This document shows, piece after piece, positions 18,122-26,801 of a DNA stretch of 62,266 nt. The stretch is taken from positions 1 to 62,266 of the forward strand of contig VGMU01000009.1 of NCBI GenBank assembly GCA_016866385.1, read 5' to 3'. The DNA comes from Bacteroidota bacterium (GTDB taxonomy: Bacteria; Bacteroidota; Bacteroidia; Cytophagales; Cyclobacteriaceae). Below the pieces are notes generated by a model, which was not told where the DNA came from, searched no databases, and saw nothing but the letters and a program-made list of their open reading frames with translations. The translations under genes were made by a program, and so were the position numbers. Numbering within the stretch: position 1 is the stretch's first letter; the number at the start of each line of letters is the position of its first letter.

Positions 18122-19003
18122 TTAGCTAGCTTTATTTTTCTTGCTCCATGGATAGGTGATTTGCCGCCAAAGGGTTTTGGGAAAGGCCTCTACCTGATCA
18201 AATCCCAAAGGTTCGTGTTCATTTTGATTCGGCAGGTAAGCAGTTCCAAAGAGGTAATCCCAAAGGCTTAGGGAAATACCAAAGTTGATTCCTTTACTAC
18301 CCTCTGGGACTTGTTTGGCATGGTGCCACAAATGCATCACGGGATTGTTAAGTACGTACTTTAGCGGCCCATAGGTAAGCTTCAGGTTGGCATGATTGAG
18401 ATGACCTATTAAGATCGTCACCATGTGCAGCACAAAAAAATCTGATAAGCCAAAGCCAATCATAGCTAAGGGAATGTATTGAACAGATTTATAAATGACT
18501 ATTTCCATCCAATGAAATCGTAAATGGGCTGCAAAACCCATTTCCTCCACCGAATGATGAACCTTATGAAATTCCCAAAGCCAAGGGTTAAAATGAAGCC
18601 ATCGGTGCACGTTCCATTGAATAAAATCGGCCAATACAAACATCAACACAAATTGAGTCCAAATCGGCCAAGAAGATACCTCTAAGGCCACTAAATTTTC
18701 TATGCCTATCCATCTCAAAAAATCACTAAAAGCCTCTACAGCTACATTGGAAATCGCATTGTATCCAATCAGAGAAAAGAGAAAAAAATTAAAAAACATG
18801 TAAAAAACATCTAACCAAAAATCTTTTCGAATGGCTGCTTGATCTTTTCGCCAAGGAAATACAAGTTCCAATCCCCATACAAACAATGATATCGCTACAA
18901 GCCACCAAAAATAATTGTTCCAAGAAGGGTATAGAATTTCTGAAATGAGGTAATTCCAATACCCCTGATACCCCTCTCCCAAAATGCGTATGTATTCCTG
19001 CAT
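18122..19003 (-). CDS. Sterol desaturase/fatty acid hydroxylase family membrane protein
   Basis: 293 residues from the ATG at 19003; a TTG at 19015 would create a 4-bp overlap with the upstream gene. The histidine clusters expected for a di-iron membrane hydroxylase are visible: HRWLH, HKVHH, HLNHAN and HLWHHAK. Several transmembrane helices surround them. Family members hydroxylate or desaturate lipids such as sterols, fatty acids or carotenoids. The substrate is unknown. It follows the TauE-like gene closely, suggesting one transcript. Confidence 0.9.
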   Translation of the reverse strand: MQEYIRILGEGYQGYWNYLISEILYPSWNNYFWWLVAISLFVWGLELVFPWRKDQAAIRKDFWLDVFYMFFNFFLFSLIGYNAISNVAVEAFSDFLRWIGIENLVALEVSSWPIWTQFVLMFVLADFIQWNVHRWLHFNPWLWEFHKVHHSVEEMGFAAHLRFHWMEIVIYKSVQYIPLAMIGFGLSDFFVLHMVTILIGHLNHANLKLTYGPLKYVLNNPVMHLWHHAKQVPEGSKGINFGISLSLWDYLFGTAYLPNQNEHEPLGFDQVEAFPKTLWRQITYPWSKKNKAS

Positions 19004-19011
19004 AGTGTACG

Positions 19012-19818
19012 TCAAACAGCACTCAACTCCATGGCAATTATACTAATTCCCATAAGTAACACAAACCAACCAAAGGCTGTTTTAAGAATTTTTTCATCAA
19101 GGCTTTTGGACAAGGTACTACCTATAAAAATACCAAGTATAGATATTAGCGTGAAAAGCAATAAAAACGGCCAATCGATATCTTGGGTGGAAAGATCTCC
19201 TAAAAATCCAATAAGAGATTTTGCTGCAATAATCACCAAAGAAGTACCAACTGCAATTTTCATGGGCAATTTTGCCAAAATTACTAAAGCTGGAATGATC
19301 AAAAATCCTCCTCCAGCCCCCACCACACCAGTGATCAATCCTACTATCACCCCTTCTCCTGCAATCAATGGAAAATTAAATTGAGGTTTCCCTGCCTCCC
19401 CCTCATTTCTAGGTTTTGGATTTCGGATCATAGCTACCGAAGCGGCCAACATGATACAAGCAAAAAATATCATAATTCCCAAATTTTTCGAAACTGCGAA
19501 TTCCCCCACATGCAAAAGTGGATCAGGTAGGGAGGGAACCAAAAATTTACGTGTTAAGAATACTGCAGTAAAAGAAGGTATAGAAAAAACGAGCGCAGCT
19601 TTATAGTCGACTAATTTTTTATTCAAATAAGAAATCGTTCCAACAAGGGAGGTACTACCCACCACAAATAAGGAATAGGCAGTAGCTAAAATTGGATCAA
19701 TACCTAAAACATAAACCAAAACTGGCAAAGTCAAGGTAGATCCCCCACCACCTATGAGGCCTAGAGTAATTCCAATAAAAAGGGCCGCTGAAAATCCTAA
19801 AATTAGGTGAAGTTCCAT
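19012..19818 (-). CDS. Sulfite exporter TauE/SafE family permease
   Basis: 268 residues and about eight predicted helices. Two glycine-rich repeats typical of the TauE/SafE (DUF81) fold are present: ITLGLIGGGGSTLTLPVLVY and LITGVVGAGGGFLIIPALVI. The family moves sulfite, sulfoacetate or other organosulfur anions across the inner membrane; substrate is inferred. It is immediately upstream of the desaturase-like gene on the same strand. Confidence 0.9.
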   Translation of the reverse strand: MELHLILGFSAALFIGITLGLIGGGGSTLTLPVLVYVLGIDPILATAYSLFVVGSTSLVGTISYLNKKLVDYKAALVFSIPSFTAVFLTRKFLVPSLPDPLLHVGEFAVSKNLGIMIFFACIMLAASVAMIRNPKPRNEGEAGKPQFNFPLIAGEGVIVGLITGVVGAGGGFLIIPALVILAKLPMKIAVGTSLVIIAAKSLIGFLGDLSTQDIDWPFLLLFTLISILGIFIGSTLSKSLDEKILKTAFGWFVLLMGISIIAMELSAV

Positions 19819-20009
19819 GCACTAGTACATAGTTATTAGAAATACAAAATTAAATTCATTGGGCACTATTCGCTGTGACAAAAGTTACACCAGCAGATGA
19901 GAAAAAAAGCCAAAAAAGAGGCGATTTCATTTTTCAAATTAAATGTACCAGTAAGCGCAACAAATCCTTTCAAATTGGAGTAAAAATCAATGAACATTTT
20001 TTAATTCAT

Positions 20010-20861
20010 ATGACTATCCTCGTCCCTATTGATTTTTCTGCTTGTTCTATCAAAGCCTTGGAAATGGCACTTTCTTTGGCTAATAAAGAAAAAGATGTCC
20101 TTTTAATGGCCCATGTGATTGAGCCAGTCTATGATTTTGCAGCTCCTGCTGCAATTAGCGTCGCTAAAATATCCCAAGAATCAAAGCTTCAAGCAAAAAA
20201 ACTGTTAGCAGCTTATGAAAACTATGGAGTAAAAATGCGTTACTTTCAAGAAGAAGGTCACGTTGCTCTTACCATCCACAAAATAGCCAAGAAAGAGGAG
20301 GTAGATCTGGTAGTAATGGGTACTCAAGGTGCTTCAGGTCTCAAAAAATCATTGGTGGGCTCGGTTACAGTTAGCCTGCTTAAGGAGTTGGATTGTCCTG
20401 TACTCGTAGTCCCCGCTCAAGCTTCTTCCTCCAAAAGGAAGGATTTTACCTTCGCAGTAGAATATGCAGATCACGAATCCGACCCGCTAAATAAAATAAT
20501 TTCTTGGGTTAGCGAATGGAAAGGAAACCTTAGCTTACTCCATGTGGAGGCGGTAGCTGGACCAGCATTTACCGAAGAGTTGATGACCCTAGGTCTACAA
20601 CGATACCTGACTAAAAAATTTCCCAAAAATTCATACCCACTAAAAATTTTTAAGTCCGATCAAGTATTCGAGGGGATTTTGACCTATATGAATCAAGAGC
20701 AAGACCAGATTTTGGTGATGGCCCATGCTCATCAAAGTATTTGGAAAGAAGTTTTTCAAAAAAGCCAATCCATTCAAATGGCATTTCACACGCATATAAT
20801 CCATTCAAATGGCATTTCACACGCACATTCCTGTGTTGATTATGCAGTAATTACTTGCTAA
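20010..20861 (+). CDS. Tandem-domain universal stress protein, 3' end altered by a duplication
   Basis: Start at ATG 20010 (MTILVPIDFSACSIK); the open frame begins at 19875, but that extension does not look like coding sequence. The first UspA domain has the ATP-binding motif GTQG-x9-GS (GTQGASGLKKSLVGS), and the second domain is more degenerate. A 31-bp insertion at 20767-20825 shifts the frame, so the last residues read ...HSNGISHAHSCVDYAVITC. Without it the protein would be 269 residues ending HIPVLIMQ at 20850, a normal Usp C-terminus. As given, it overlaps the convergent Crp-type gene by 11 bp. Confidence 0.85.
   Translation: MTILVPIDFSACSIKALEMALSLANKEKDVLLMAHVIEPVYDFAAPAAISVAKISQESKLQAKKLLAAYENYGVKMRYFQEEGHVALTIHKIAKKEEVDLVVMGTQGASGLKKSLVGSVTVSLLKELDCPVLVVPAQASSSKRKDFTFAVEYADHESDPLNKIISWVSEWKGNLSLLHVEAVAGPAFTEELMTLGLQRYLTKKFPKNSYPLKIFKSDQVFEGILTYMNQEQDQILVMAHAHQSIWKEVFQKSQSIQMAFHTHIIHSNGISHAHSCVDYAVITC
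20767..20825. repeat. 28-bp direct repeat with 3-bp spacer inside the Usp gene
   Basis: Copies lie at 20767-20794 and 20798-20825, identical, separated by TAT. The net insertion is 31 bp, which frameshifts the universal stress protein near its C-terminus. Confidence 0.95.
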
Positions 20862-21507
20862 TTAATTCTTCAAAGTCATCTCTTATAAAGATCACATTTC
20901 TTCCTAATTCTATCCACTTTTTCTTCTCTAACTGTTTTAATAAGCGGGAGATAACTTCCCTGGAAGTTCCTAATTCTTTGGCCACTTCTTGGTGTGTAGT
21001 ATGCAATTCATTGGATTTCAACTGCTTCATCTTAGTAACAATGTAACGCATCAGACGCTCATCCATTCGCTTAAAGGCTACAGCATCCAATGCAGTGAGC
21101 AAATCTTGAAATCGATGCTGATAGGTGGAAGACACAAATTCTTTCCATCTTTTAAATTCATCCATCAGCTGTTCGTGGATTTGAATAGGAATAAACAGTA
21201 GGGTCATTTCATTTTCTGCAATCGCTCGGATTTCGCTTGGCTTAGACGCTGTGCAACAGGTTAAAGACAAGGCACAAGTTTCCCCCTCTTCTAAATAATA
21301 CAAAAACAACTCATTACCCTCCGCATCGGTACGCAAGATTTTAATTGTGCCTGCTAGAATCAATGGAACGGATTTAATAAATTGACCAGGCTCCATAATG
21401 ATTTTACCTGCAGAAAAAGTTGCAAGCTGACCTAGTTCCAAGAGTCTTTTTTGAAGCTGTTGATCACCAAGAAAAGAAAGTGAAGGAGAGAATTTTTCTA
21501 TGCTCAT
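20851..21507 (-). CDS. Crp/Fnr family transcriptional regulator
   Basis: 218 residues. The N-terminal cyclic-nucleotide-binding-like beta roll (about 1-125) is followed by the dimer helix and a C-terminal winged HTH (HQEVAKELGTSREVISRLLKQLEKKKW). There is no N-terminal cysteine cluster, so it is not an FNR-type iron-sulfur oxygen sensor; the TCCTAS stretch in the core is common in this Bacteroidota subgroup. It is convergent with the universal stress protein and divergent from the TonB receptor, so it may regulate either neighbour. Confidence 0.93.
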   Translation of the reverse strand: MSIEKFSPSLSFLGDQQLQKRLLELGQLATFSAGKIIMEPGQFIKSVPLILAGTIKILRTDAEGNELFLYYLEEGETCALSLTCCTASKPSEIRAIAENEMTLLFIPIQIHEQLMDEFKRWKEFVSSTYQHRFQDLLTALDAVAFKRMDERLMRYIVTKMKQLKSNELHTTHQEVAKELGTSREVISRLLKQLEKKKWIELGRNVIFIRDDFEELISK

Positions 21508-21679
21508 GATTCAAAAGTAAGCTACTTACGTAAAAAATCATCTTAAAATTATTGGAGATCAAGGAGGTTCCCTACGAGTAATTTCTCATGATTTCAATGG
21601 GAAAGAGAAGGCTAAAGTGGTACTGAACAATTGTATTACCATTCAACCAAAAAATGGAGGTGTAATAAAGAACTATCAT

Positions 21680-21687
21680 TAATTTTG
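21680..21687 (+). promoter_or_regulatory. Bacteroidota-type -7 element upstream of the TonB receptor
   Basis: TAATTTTG matches the TAnnTTTG consensus of the Bacteroidota housekeeping sigma factor and lies 17 bp before the ATG. No clear -33 TTG is seen. Confidence 0.45.
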
Positions 21688-21704
21688 TTTCCTTTACCTC
21701 TTCT

Positions 21705-24116
21705 ATGACTCGAAAGTTTCTTTTTCTTTTTATCGGAGTTTTCCTAATAGGCAGTTTAGCCTTTAGTCAAGAAATTCAAGTTCAGGAACTAGAGCATAAA
21801 AATCCTTTAGCTGGAGTACAAATAACGGTCAAAAAATCAAAAGAAAGCATTTTTACCTCCAGCGAAGGGAAAGCCAATCTTTCCATTTTTACGGAAAAAA
21901 ACGATTTGATTTTAAGTTTATCTGGATACCAAACCCTGGTGCTTACTTGGGATCAATTAGAAGCAAAAGATTACCTCGTTTTCCTTGAGCCTAGTCCCTT
22001 TACTCTTCAAACCACGGTCATATCTGCCTCTAGATGGAATCAAAACGCACTGGACGTACCAGGAAAAATAAGAGGCCTTGATAGGCAGGAATTATTCCTA
22101 AAGCATCCTGTTACTACTGCCGACTGGTTAGGGGGATCTGGGGAAGTTTTTGTCCAAAAAAGCCAATTGGGTGGAGGAAGTCCAATGATTCGTGGCTTTT
22201 CTGCCAATCGACTCCTCTACTCCATTGACGGTGTTCGAATGAACACCGCTATTTTTCGAAGTGGCAACCTCCAACAGGTGATTTCCTTAGATCCATTTGC
22301 TATCCAGAATACGGAAATACTTTTCGGACCTGGTTCTGTCATGTATGGATCGGATGCCATTGGAGGAGTTATGGTATTTGAAACCCTGAGTCCTGATTTA
22401 GAAAATCAATCCTTTCAAGGAAATATACTTACCCGCTATTCCTCAGCCTACGCTGAAAATACCTATCATTTGGATTTTAGCTTTGGAAAAGGAAAATGGT
22501 CTTTTTTAAGTAGTGCAAGTTATTTTAACTACGGAGATCTGATCATGGGGAAAAATAAAGGCCAACCCTCCTACCTGCGTGAGCAATTCCTTAGAAGACA
22601 AAATGGGGTGGATGTAGAACTTGCCAATTCTAATCCAAGAAAACAAGTAGGCACTGCCTACAGTCAGGTCAATCTGATGCAAAAAATTAGGTTGCAAATT
22701 TCAAAGCATGTTCAATTAGACTATGCTTTCCATTATTCCACCACCAGCAATGTTCCTAGGTACGATAGACTTATTGAAAAAAGAGACGGTAAACTTCGGT
22801 TTGCTCGTTGGGATTACGGACCTCAACGATGGATGATGCAGCAATTGGCCTGGAAAATGACTTCAGCCACACCTCTCTACGATGAAATTAAATTGAGTTT
22901 GGCCTATCAATATTTTGAAGAAAGCAGGATAGAAAGAAGAGTGGGTAACCCTATTGAATTTAGACGAGAAGAACAAGTACATGCCTTTTCCATCAATGCT
23001 GATTTTTTAAAAACTATACGAGATAAAAACTTTTTGAGCTACGGTATTGAAGCAGTGAAAAATCGGGTATCTTCTAATGGAGAGACTACAAACATCACTA
23101 ACCTTGCTCTATCTCCTACTTCTTCCCGCTATCCAGAATCCATTTGGGACTCTTGGGCAGTGTACAGCAATTACTCTGCCGAGCTATCTACGCAAATGAA
23201 AATGCAAGGGGCCTTGCGGGTAAACCTTAATTCCTTGGAAGCAGACTTTACGAAAAACCTTTCCTATTATCCTCTTCCGGTATCTTCCTATAGGGACCGG
23301 TATTTTTCCCTAACTGGAAATCTAGGAATTGTATTTCAAGCCCATCCCAACTTTTCACTCTCCCCACTAATCTCCACAGGGTTTAGGGCACCTAACGTAG
23401 ACGATATGGGAAAGATTTTTGATTCAGCCCCAGGTACCGTACTGATTCCCAATCCTTCCCTTGGACCAGAATATGCCTACAATGCAGAATTGAACGTGCA
23501 CCAACAAATTGGAGGAATAGTTAAAGTGGACATAACCGGATATTATACCCTCCTGGACCATGCCATGGTCAGAAGAGAAAGCACCTTAAATGGACAAAGC
23601 CAAATCGTGTACAATGGACAGCTCAGCAAGGTTTTTGCACTTCAAAATGCATCTTTTGCAGAGATAAAAGGCCTGCAAGCTGGAATTGAGCTAGCTCTTC
23701 ACAAACACCTTTTATTCACTTCACGATACAATTGGCAAAAAGGAAAGGAAGAATTGGATGATAAGAGTACAAGTCCTTCTCGACATGCTGCGCCTGCTTT
23801 TGGTACCAGTAAATTGAGCTTCAAAAAAGCCAATTTTCAAATAGATTTCCATGCTCAATATAGTGCAGAGGTTCCCTTCGATCAAATGCCTCAAGAAGAA
23901 CTTAGCAAACCAGCCATTTATGCTACCAATTCTCAAGGCAACTTGTACTCACCATCTTGGATTATTTTTTCATTGAGCGGACAATTCCAGCTCAGTCCAA
24001 GGATTTCTCTAGCAGGAGGAATTGAAAATATAGGTGACCTTCAGTACCGTCCCTACAGTTCTGGTCTAGTAAGCCCTGGAAGAAATTTTCACTTGACTTT
24101 AAAAGGCAACTTTTAA
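21705..24116 (+). CDS. TonB-dependent outer membrane receptor
   Basis: 803 residues. A signal peptide (FLFLFIGVFLIGSLAFSQ) precedes a carboxypeptidase-regulatory-like domain (about 25-105), a plug domain (about 106-230, with GGGSPMIRGFSANRLLYSID and ILFGPGSVMYGSDAIGG), and a beta barrel ending in the aromatic C-terminus ...KGNF. The plug resembles haem/ferric-siderophore receptors. Its position 150 bp upstream of feoA/feoB suggests iron uptake, but the ligand is inferred. It would sit in the outer membrane, powered by TonB-ExbBD encoded elsewhere. Confidence 0.92.
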   Translation: MTRKFLFLFIGVFLIGSLAFSQEIQVQELEHKNPLAGVQITVKKSKESIFTSSEGKANLSIFTEKNDLILSLSGYQTLVLTWDQLEAKDYLVFLEPSPFTLQTTVISASRWNQNALDVPGKIRGLDRQELFLKHPVTTADWLGGSGEVFVQKSQLGGGSPMIRGFSANRLLYSIDGVRMNTAIFRSGNLQQVISLDPFAIQNTEILFGPGSVMYGSDAIGGVMVFETLSPDLENQSFQGNILTRYSSAYAENTYHLDFSFGKGKWSFLSSASYFNYGDLIMGKNKGQPSYLREQFLRRQNGVDVELANSNPRKQVGTAYSQVNLMQKIRLQISKHVQLDYAFHYSTTSNVPRYDRLIEKRDGKLRFARWDYGPQRWMMQQLAWKMTSATPLYDEIKLSLAYQYFEESRIERRVGNPIEFRREEQVHAFSINADFLKTIRDKNFLSYGIEAVKNRVSSNGETTNITNLALSPTSSRYPESIWDSWAVYSNYSAELSTQMKMQGALRVNLNSLEADFTKNLSYYPLPVSSYRDRYFSLTGNLGIVFQAHPNFSLSPLISTGFRAPNVDDMGKIFDSAPGTVLIPNPSLGPEYAYNAELNVHQQIGGIVKVDITGYYTLLDHAMVRRESTLNGQSQIVYNGQLSKVFALQNASFAEIKGLQAGIELALHKHLLFTSRYNWQKGKEELDDKSTSPSRHAAPAFGTSKLSFKKANFQIDFHAQYSAEVPFDQMPQEELSKPAIYATNSQGNLYSPSWIIFSLSGQFQLSPRISLAGGIENIGDLQYRPYSSGLVSPGRNFHLTLKGNF

Positions 24117-24270
24117 GAATAAATGGATTTATTGCAGTTAATAAGGCATTAAGATGAACTAAAGCTGTCCAAGTATCCTACTTAATTAATACCTATAAAA
24201 TTTCTTCCTCTTTTTTTCTTTAGATTGATTCCAAATACCACTATTTTTGAATTCAGGTTCGCCTATTTTC

Positions 24271-24492
24271 ATGACTGCAGATCAATTGTCACTAAATCAA
24301 TCGGGAAGAATTTTGGAAGTTTTTTCCTCCCCATTAAAAATAAATTTGATGGAGCTGGGTTTTCTTCCTGGAAAATTCCTTACTCTGCAGCATAAAGCCC
24401 CTTCTGGTGGTCCCTTGGCCTTTCAAATGGAAGATACCCTGTTGGCCTTGAGAAAAAATGAGGCCGCTTTAATTCGGATTGAACTTATCTGA
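24271..24492 (+). CDS. feoA: Ferrous iron transport protein A
   Basis: 73 residues from the ATG at 24271; a TTG at 24247 would add eight residues. The SH3-like FeoA domain is recognisable in INLMELGFLPGKFLTLQ and ...PLAFQMEDTLLALRKNEA. FeoA is a small cytoplasmic partner of FeoB. It ends 4 bp before the FeoB ATG. Confidence 0.9.
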   Translation: MTADQLSLNQSGRILEVFSSPLKINLMELGFLPGKFLTLQHKAPSGGPLAFQMEDTLLALRKNEAALIRIELI

Positions 24493-24496
24493 CCCC

Positions 24497-26632
24497 ATGG
24501 CGGCAACTTCCCCCTCTTCCCCAAAGAATACCCCTCCAAGAATTGCCATCATCGGAAACCCTAATGTTGGAAAATCTACGATTTTCAATTACCTCACTGG
24601 GCTCAATCAAAAAATTGGCAATTACCCGGGCGTAACGGTAGATAAAAAAATTGGATTCTGTCAGGTAGGAGGAAAAACGATTGAAATTTTAGATCTTCCA
24701 GGTACCTACAGCTTGTTTCCCAATTCTGAAGATGAAATCATAGTTCATCGGGTACTCAATAATCCCCAGCTGGAAAAAAAACCTGACTATGTATTGATGG
24801 TCATCGATTCTACTCAACTTTCTAGGGGGTTATTCCTAGCGACTCAGTTGATTGATTTAGGTTTACCACTGGCCATTTTGCTCAACATGTCGGATTTGGC
24901 ACAAGAGAAAAAAATTGAACTTAGGACTTTTGAATTGTTCAAGCACTTAGGAGTACCCATCCTTCAAACAGACGCTAGAAATCAGAAAGGATTGAGCGAG
25001 GTGAAGGAACTAATTCACCAACGAAATTTTTCTATAGGTACTTTCTTCGTAGATATTACTTCAATTGTTCCCGATGCTTTGTTAGAAGAAGTAAAAAACC
25101 GATTCTCACTTGAAAATAAGTACCAGGCCTATCAAATGATTCGGTTTGGCTCCAAAGATAAAGCGGTATCTGAACCTGATAGATCTTGGCTTGTAGATAC
25201 CCTTTCCGGTACAACTTTTGGCTTGGAAGAGGCGCAGTTGGAAGAGACAAAGATCCGCTACAAAAAAATTACCGACATGGTAACTAGCGTGTTGGTAAAA
25301 AAGACAATACCCAAACCTAAGTCAAGTTTAGATGCGGTGTTTTTGCACCCAGTTGCGGGATATTTCATCTTTTTTGGAATTTTACTTCTCATTTTTCAAA
25401 CTCTCTTTTCCTGGGCTTCCTATCCTATGGATTGGATTGATGGCTTTTTTGCAGACCTCAGTAGGCGTGTGGTCGACCTCCTTCCCCCAGGGCCTTTCAC
25501 TTCCCTGCTTGCAGAAGGAGTGGTACCAGGTATCGGAGGTATCGTCATTTTTATTCCCCAAATCGCTCTTCTTTTTGGCTTTTTAGCCATCTTAGAAGAT
25601 ACGGGCTACATGTCTAGGGTGGTATTTTTATTGGACCGCTGGATGCGCCCCTTTGGATTGCACGGAAAAAGTATAGTACCCCTAGTCTCTGGAGTAGCCT
25701 GTGCCATTCCTGGGGTAATGGCCACACGTAATATCGCCAACTGGAAGGAAAAAATGATCACCATTTTGGTCACCCCTTTGATGAGCTGTTCTGCACGATT
25801 ACCCGTTTATGTGATCCTAATTGGTATTTCTGTTCCGAATGAAACCGTAGCTGGAGTGATTAGCCTCCAAGCTTTGGCCTTATTGGCCTTGTATATCTTA
25901 GGAATTTTAGGAGTTTTGGGAACGGCCTACCTGTTAAAAATTATCCTAAAAACGGATGAGAAAAGTTTTTTAATTACTGAGCTTCCCTCCTATAGGATTC
26001 CACGTTGGAAAGACGTAGGACTCACCATGATAGAAAAGTCAAAAACCTTCGTTTTTGAAGCAGGTAAGTTAATTTTAGCCATTTCTATCGTCCTTTGGGT
26101 ACTTGCATCCTATGGTCCCCCAAGTAAAATGGAGCAAGTCCAAACCGAAGGACTTATTAAGCTAGAGAAAATTACAGATCCCGCAGAACGAGAGAGGATA
26201 GAAGCAGAAACGAGTTCTTTGCTTCTAGAAAATTCTTTTATTGGAATTATGGGAAAAGCCATAGAACCCGCTATTCAACCCTTAGGTTACGATTGGAAAA
26301 TTGGAATCGCCCTTATTACTTCTTTTGCCGCGAGAGAAGTCTTTATTTCGACTATTGCTACGATCTACAGCATTGAAAGGGATTTGGAAAATGATTTAAC
26401 CATAAGAGAAAAGTTAAGTCAACAAATCAATGCCTCCACCGGGGAAAAAACATTTACCAAAGCCACCTCCTTTTCATTATTGGTATTTTATGTGTTTGCT
26501 TTGCAATGCATGAGTACCTTGGCTGTGGTAAAAAGAGAAACGAAGGGATGGAAATGGCCTGTGATTCAAACCCTTTATATGAGTGCTCTGGCCTATGCTA
26601 TGGCATTTATTACTTTCCAAATTTTTTCTTAA
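24497..26632 (+). CDS. feoB: Ferrous iron transporter B
   Basis: 711 residues from the ATG at 24497; a TTG at 24479 overlaps feoA and is less likely. The N-terminal G domain has G1 GNPNVGKST (20-28), G3 DLPGTYS and G4 NMSD. The membrane half carries the duplicated core with Cys-containing motifs SGVACAIPGVM and TPLMSCSARLPVY. It moves Fe2+ across the inner membrane. It is downstream of feoA and followed 1 bp later by a tiny Feo-associated gene, forming feoA-feoB-small protein. Confidence 0.95.
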   Translation: MAATSPSSPKNTPPRIAIIGNPNVGKSTIFNYLTGLNQKIGNYPGVTVDKKIGFCQVGGKTIEILDLPGTYSLFPNSEDEIIVHRVLNNPQLEKKPDYVLMVIDSTQLSRGLFLATQLIDLGLPLAILLNMSDLAQEKKIELRTFELFKHLGVPILQTDARNQKGLSEVKELIHQRNFSIGTFFVDITSIVPDALLEEVKNRFSLENKYQAYQMIRFGSKDKAVSEPDRSWLVDTLSGTTFGLEEAQLEETKIRYKKITDMVTSVLVKKTIPKPKSSLDAVFLHPVAGYFIFFGILLLIFQTLFSWASYPMDWIDGFFADLSRRVVDLLPPGPFTSLLAEGVVPGIGGIVIFIPQIALLFGFLAILEDTGYMSRVVFLLDRWMRPFGLHGKSIVPLVSGVACAIPGVMATRNIANWKEKMITILVTPLMSCSARLPVYVILIGISVPNETVAGVISLQALALLALYILGILGVLGTAYLLKIILKTDEKSFLITELPSYRIPRWKDVGLTMIEKSKTFVFEAGKLILAISIVLWVLASYGPPSKMEQVQTEGLIKLEKITDPAERERIEAETSSLLLENSFIGIMGKAIEPAIQPLGYDWKIGIALITSFAAREVFISTIATIYSIERDLENDLTIREKLSQQINASTGEKTFTKATSFSLLVFYVFALQCMSTLAVVKRETKGWKWPVIQTLYMSALAYAMAFITFQIFS

Positions 26633-26633
26633 G

Positions 26634-26750
26634 ATGTGGCAAGAAATAACACTAGTCCTTTTACTCCTCGCATCGGTGGGCTACTTAATTTGGAAGTTGG
26701 TCAGAAAACCCAAAGCCTCTGAAGGCTGTGACAAATGTGCTAAATCCTAA
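26634..26750 (+). CDS. FeoB-associated Cys-rich small membrane protein
   Basis: 38 residues, beginning 1 bp after the feoB stop. One transmembrane segment (about 4-20, LVLLLLASVGYLIW) is followed by a basic linker and a C-terminal CxxC (Cys32, Cys35). This matches the FeoB-associated Cys-rich membrane protein family, a Bacteroidota counterpart to FeoC. The cysteines could bind iron or sense redox state (inference). Confidence 0.88.
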   Translation: MWQEITLVLLLLASVGYLIWKLVRKPKASEGCDKCAKS

Positions 26751-26801
26751 ACTCCTTAGGGAGGCTATGGAATTCCCAATTTTTTTATTGAATATTCGTC
26801 C

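Noticed and set aside
19875..20009. 45-residue N-terminal extension of the universal stress protein
   Set aside because: Charged sequence unlike Usp N-termini; the ATG at 20010 begins the conserved ILVPIDFS strand.
21521..21682. 54-codon open frame without ATG, GTG or TTG start, upstream of the TonB receptor
   Set aside because: No start codon and no family match. Possibly a relic, but not supported as a gene; the promoter element overlaps its end.
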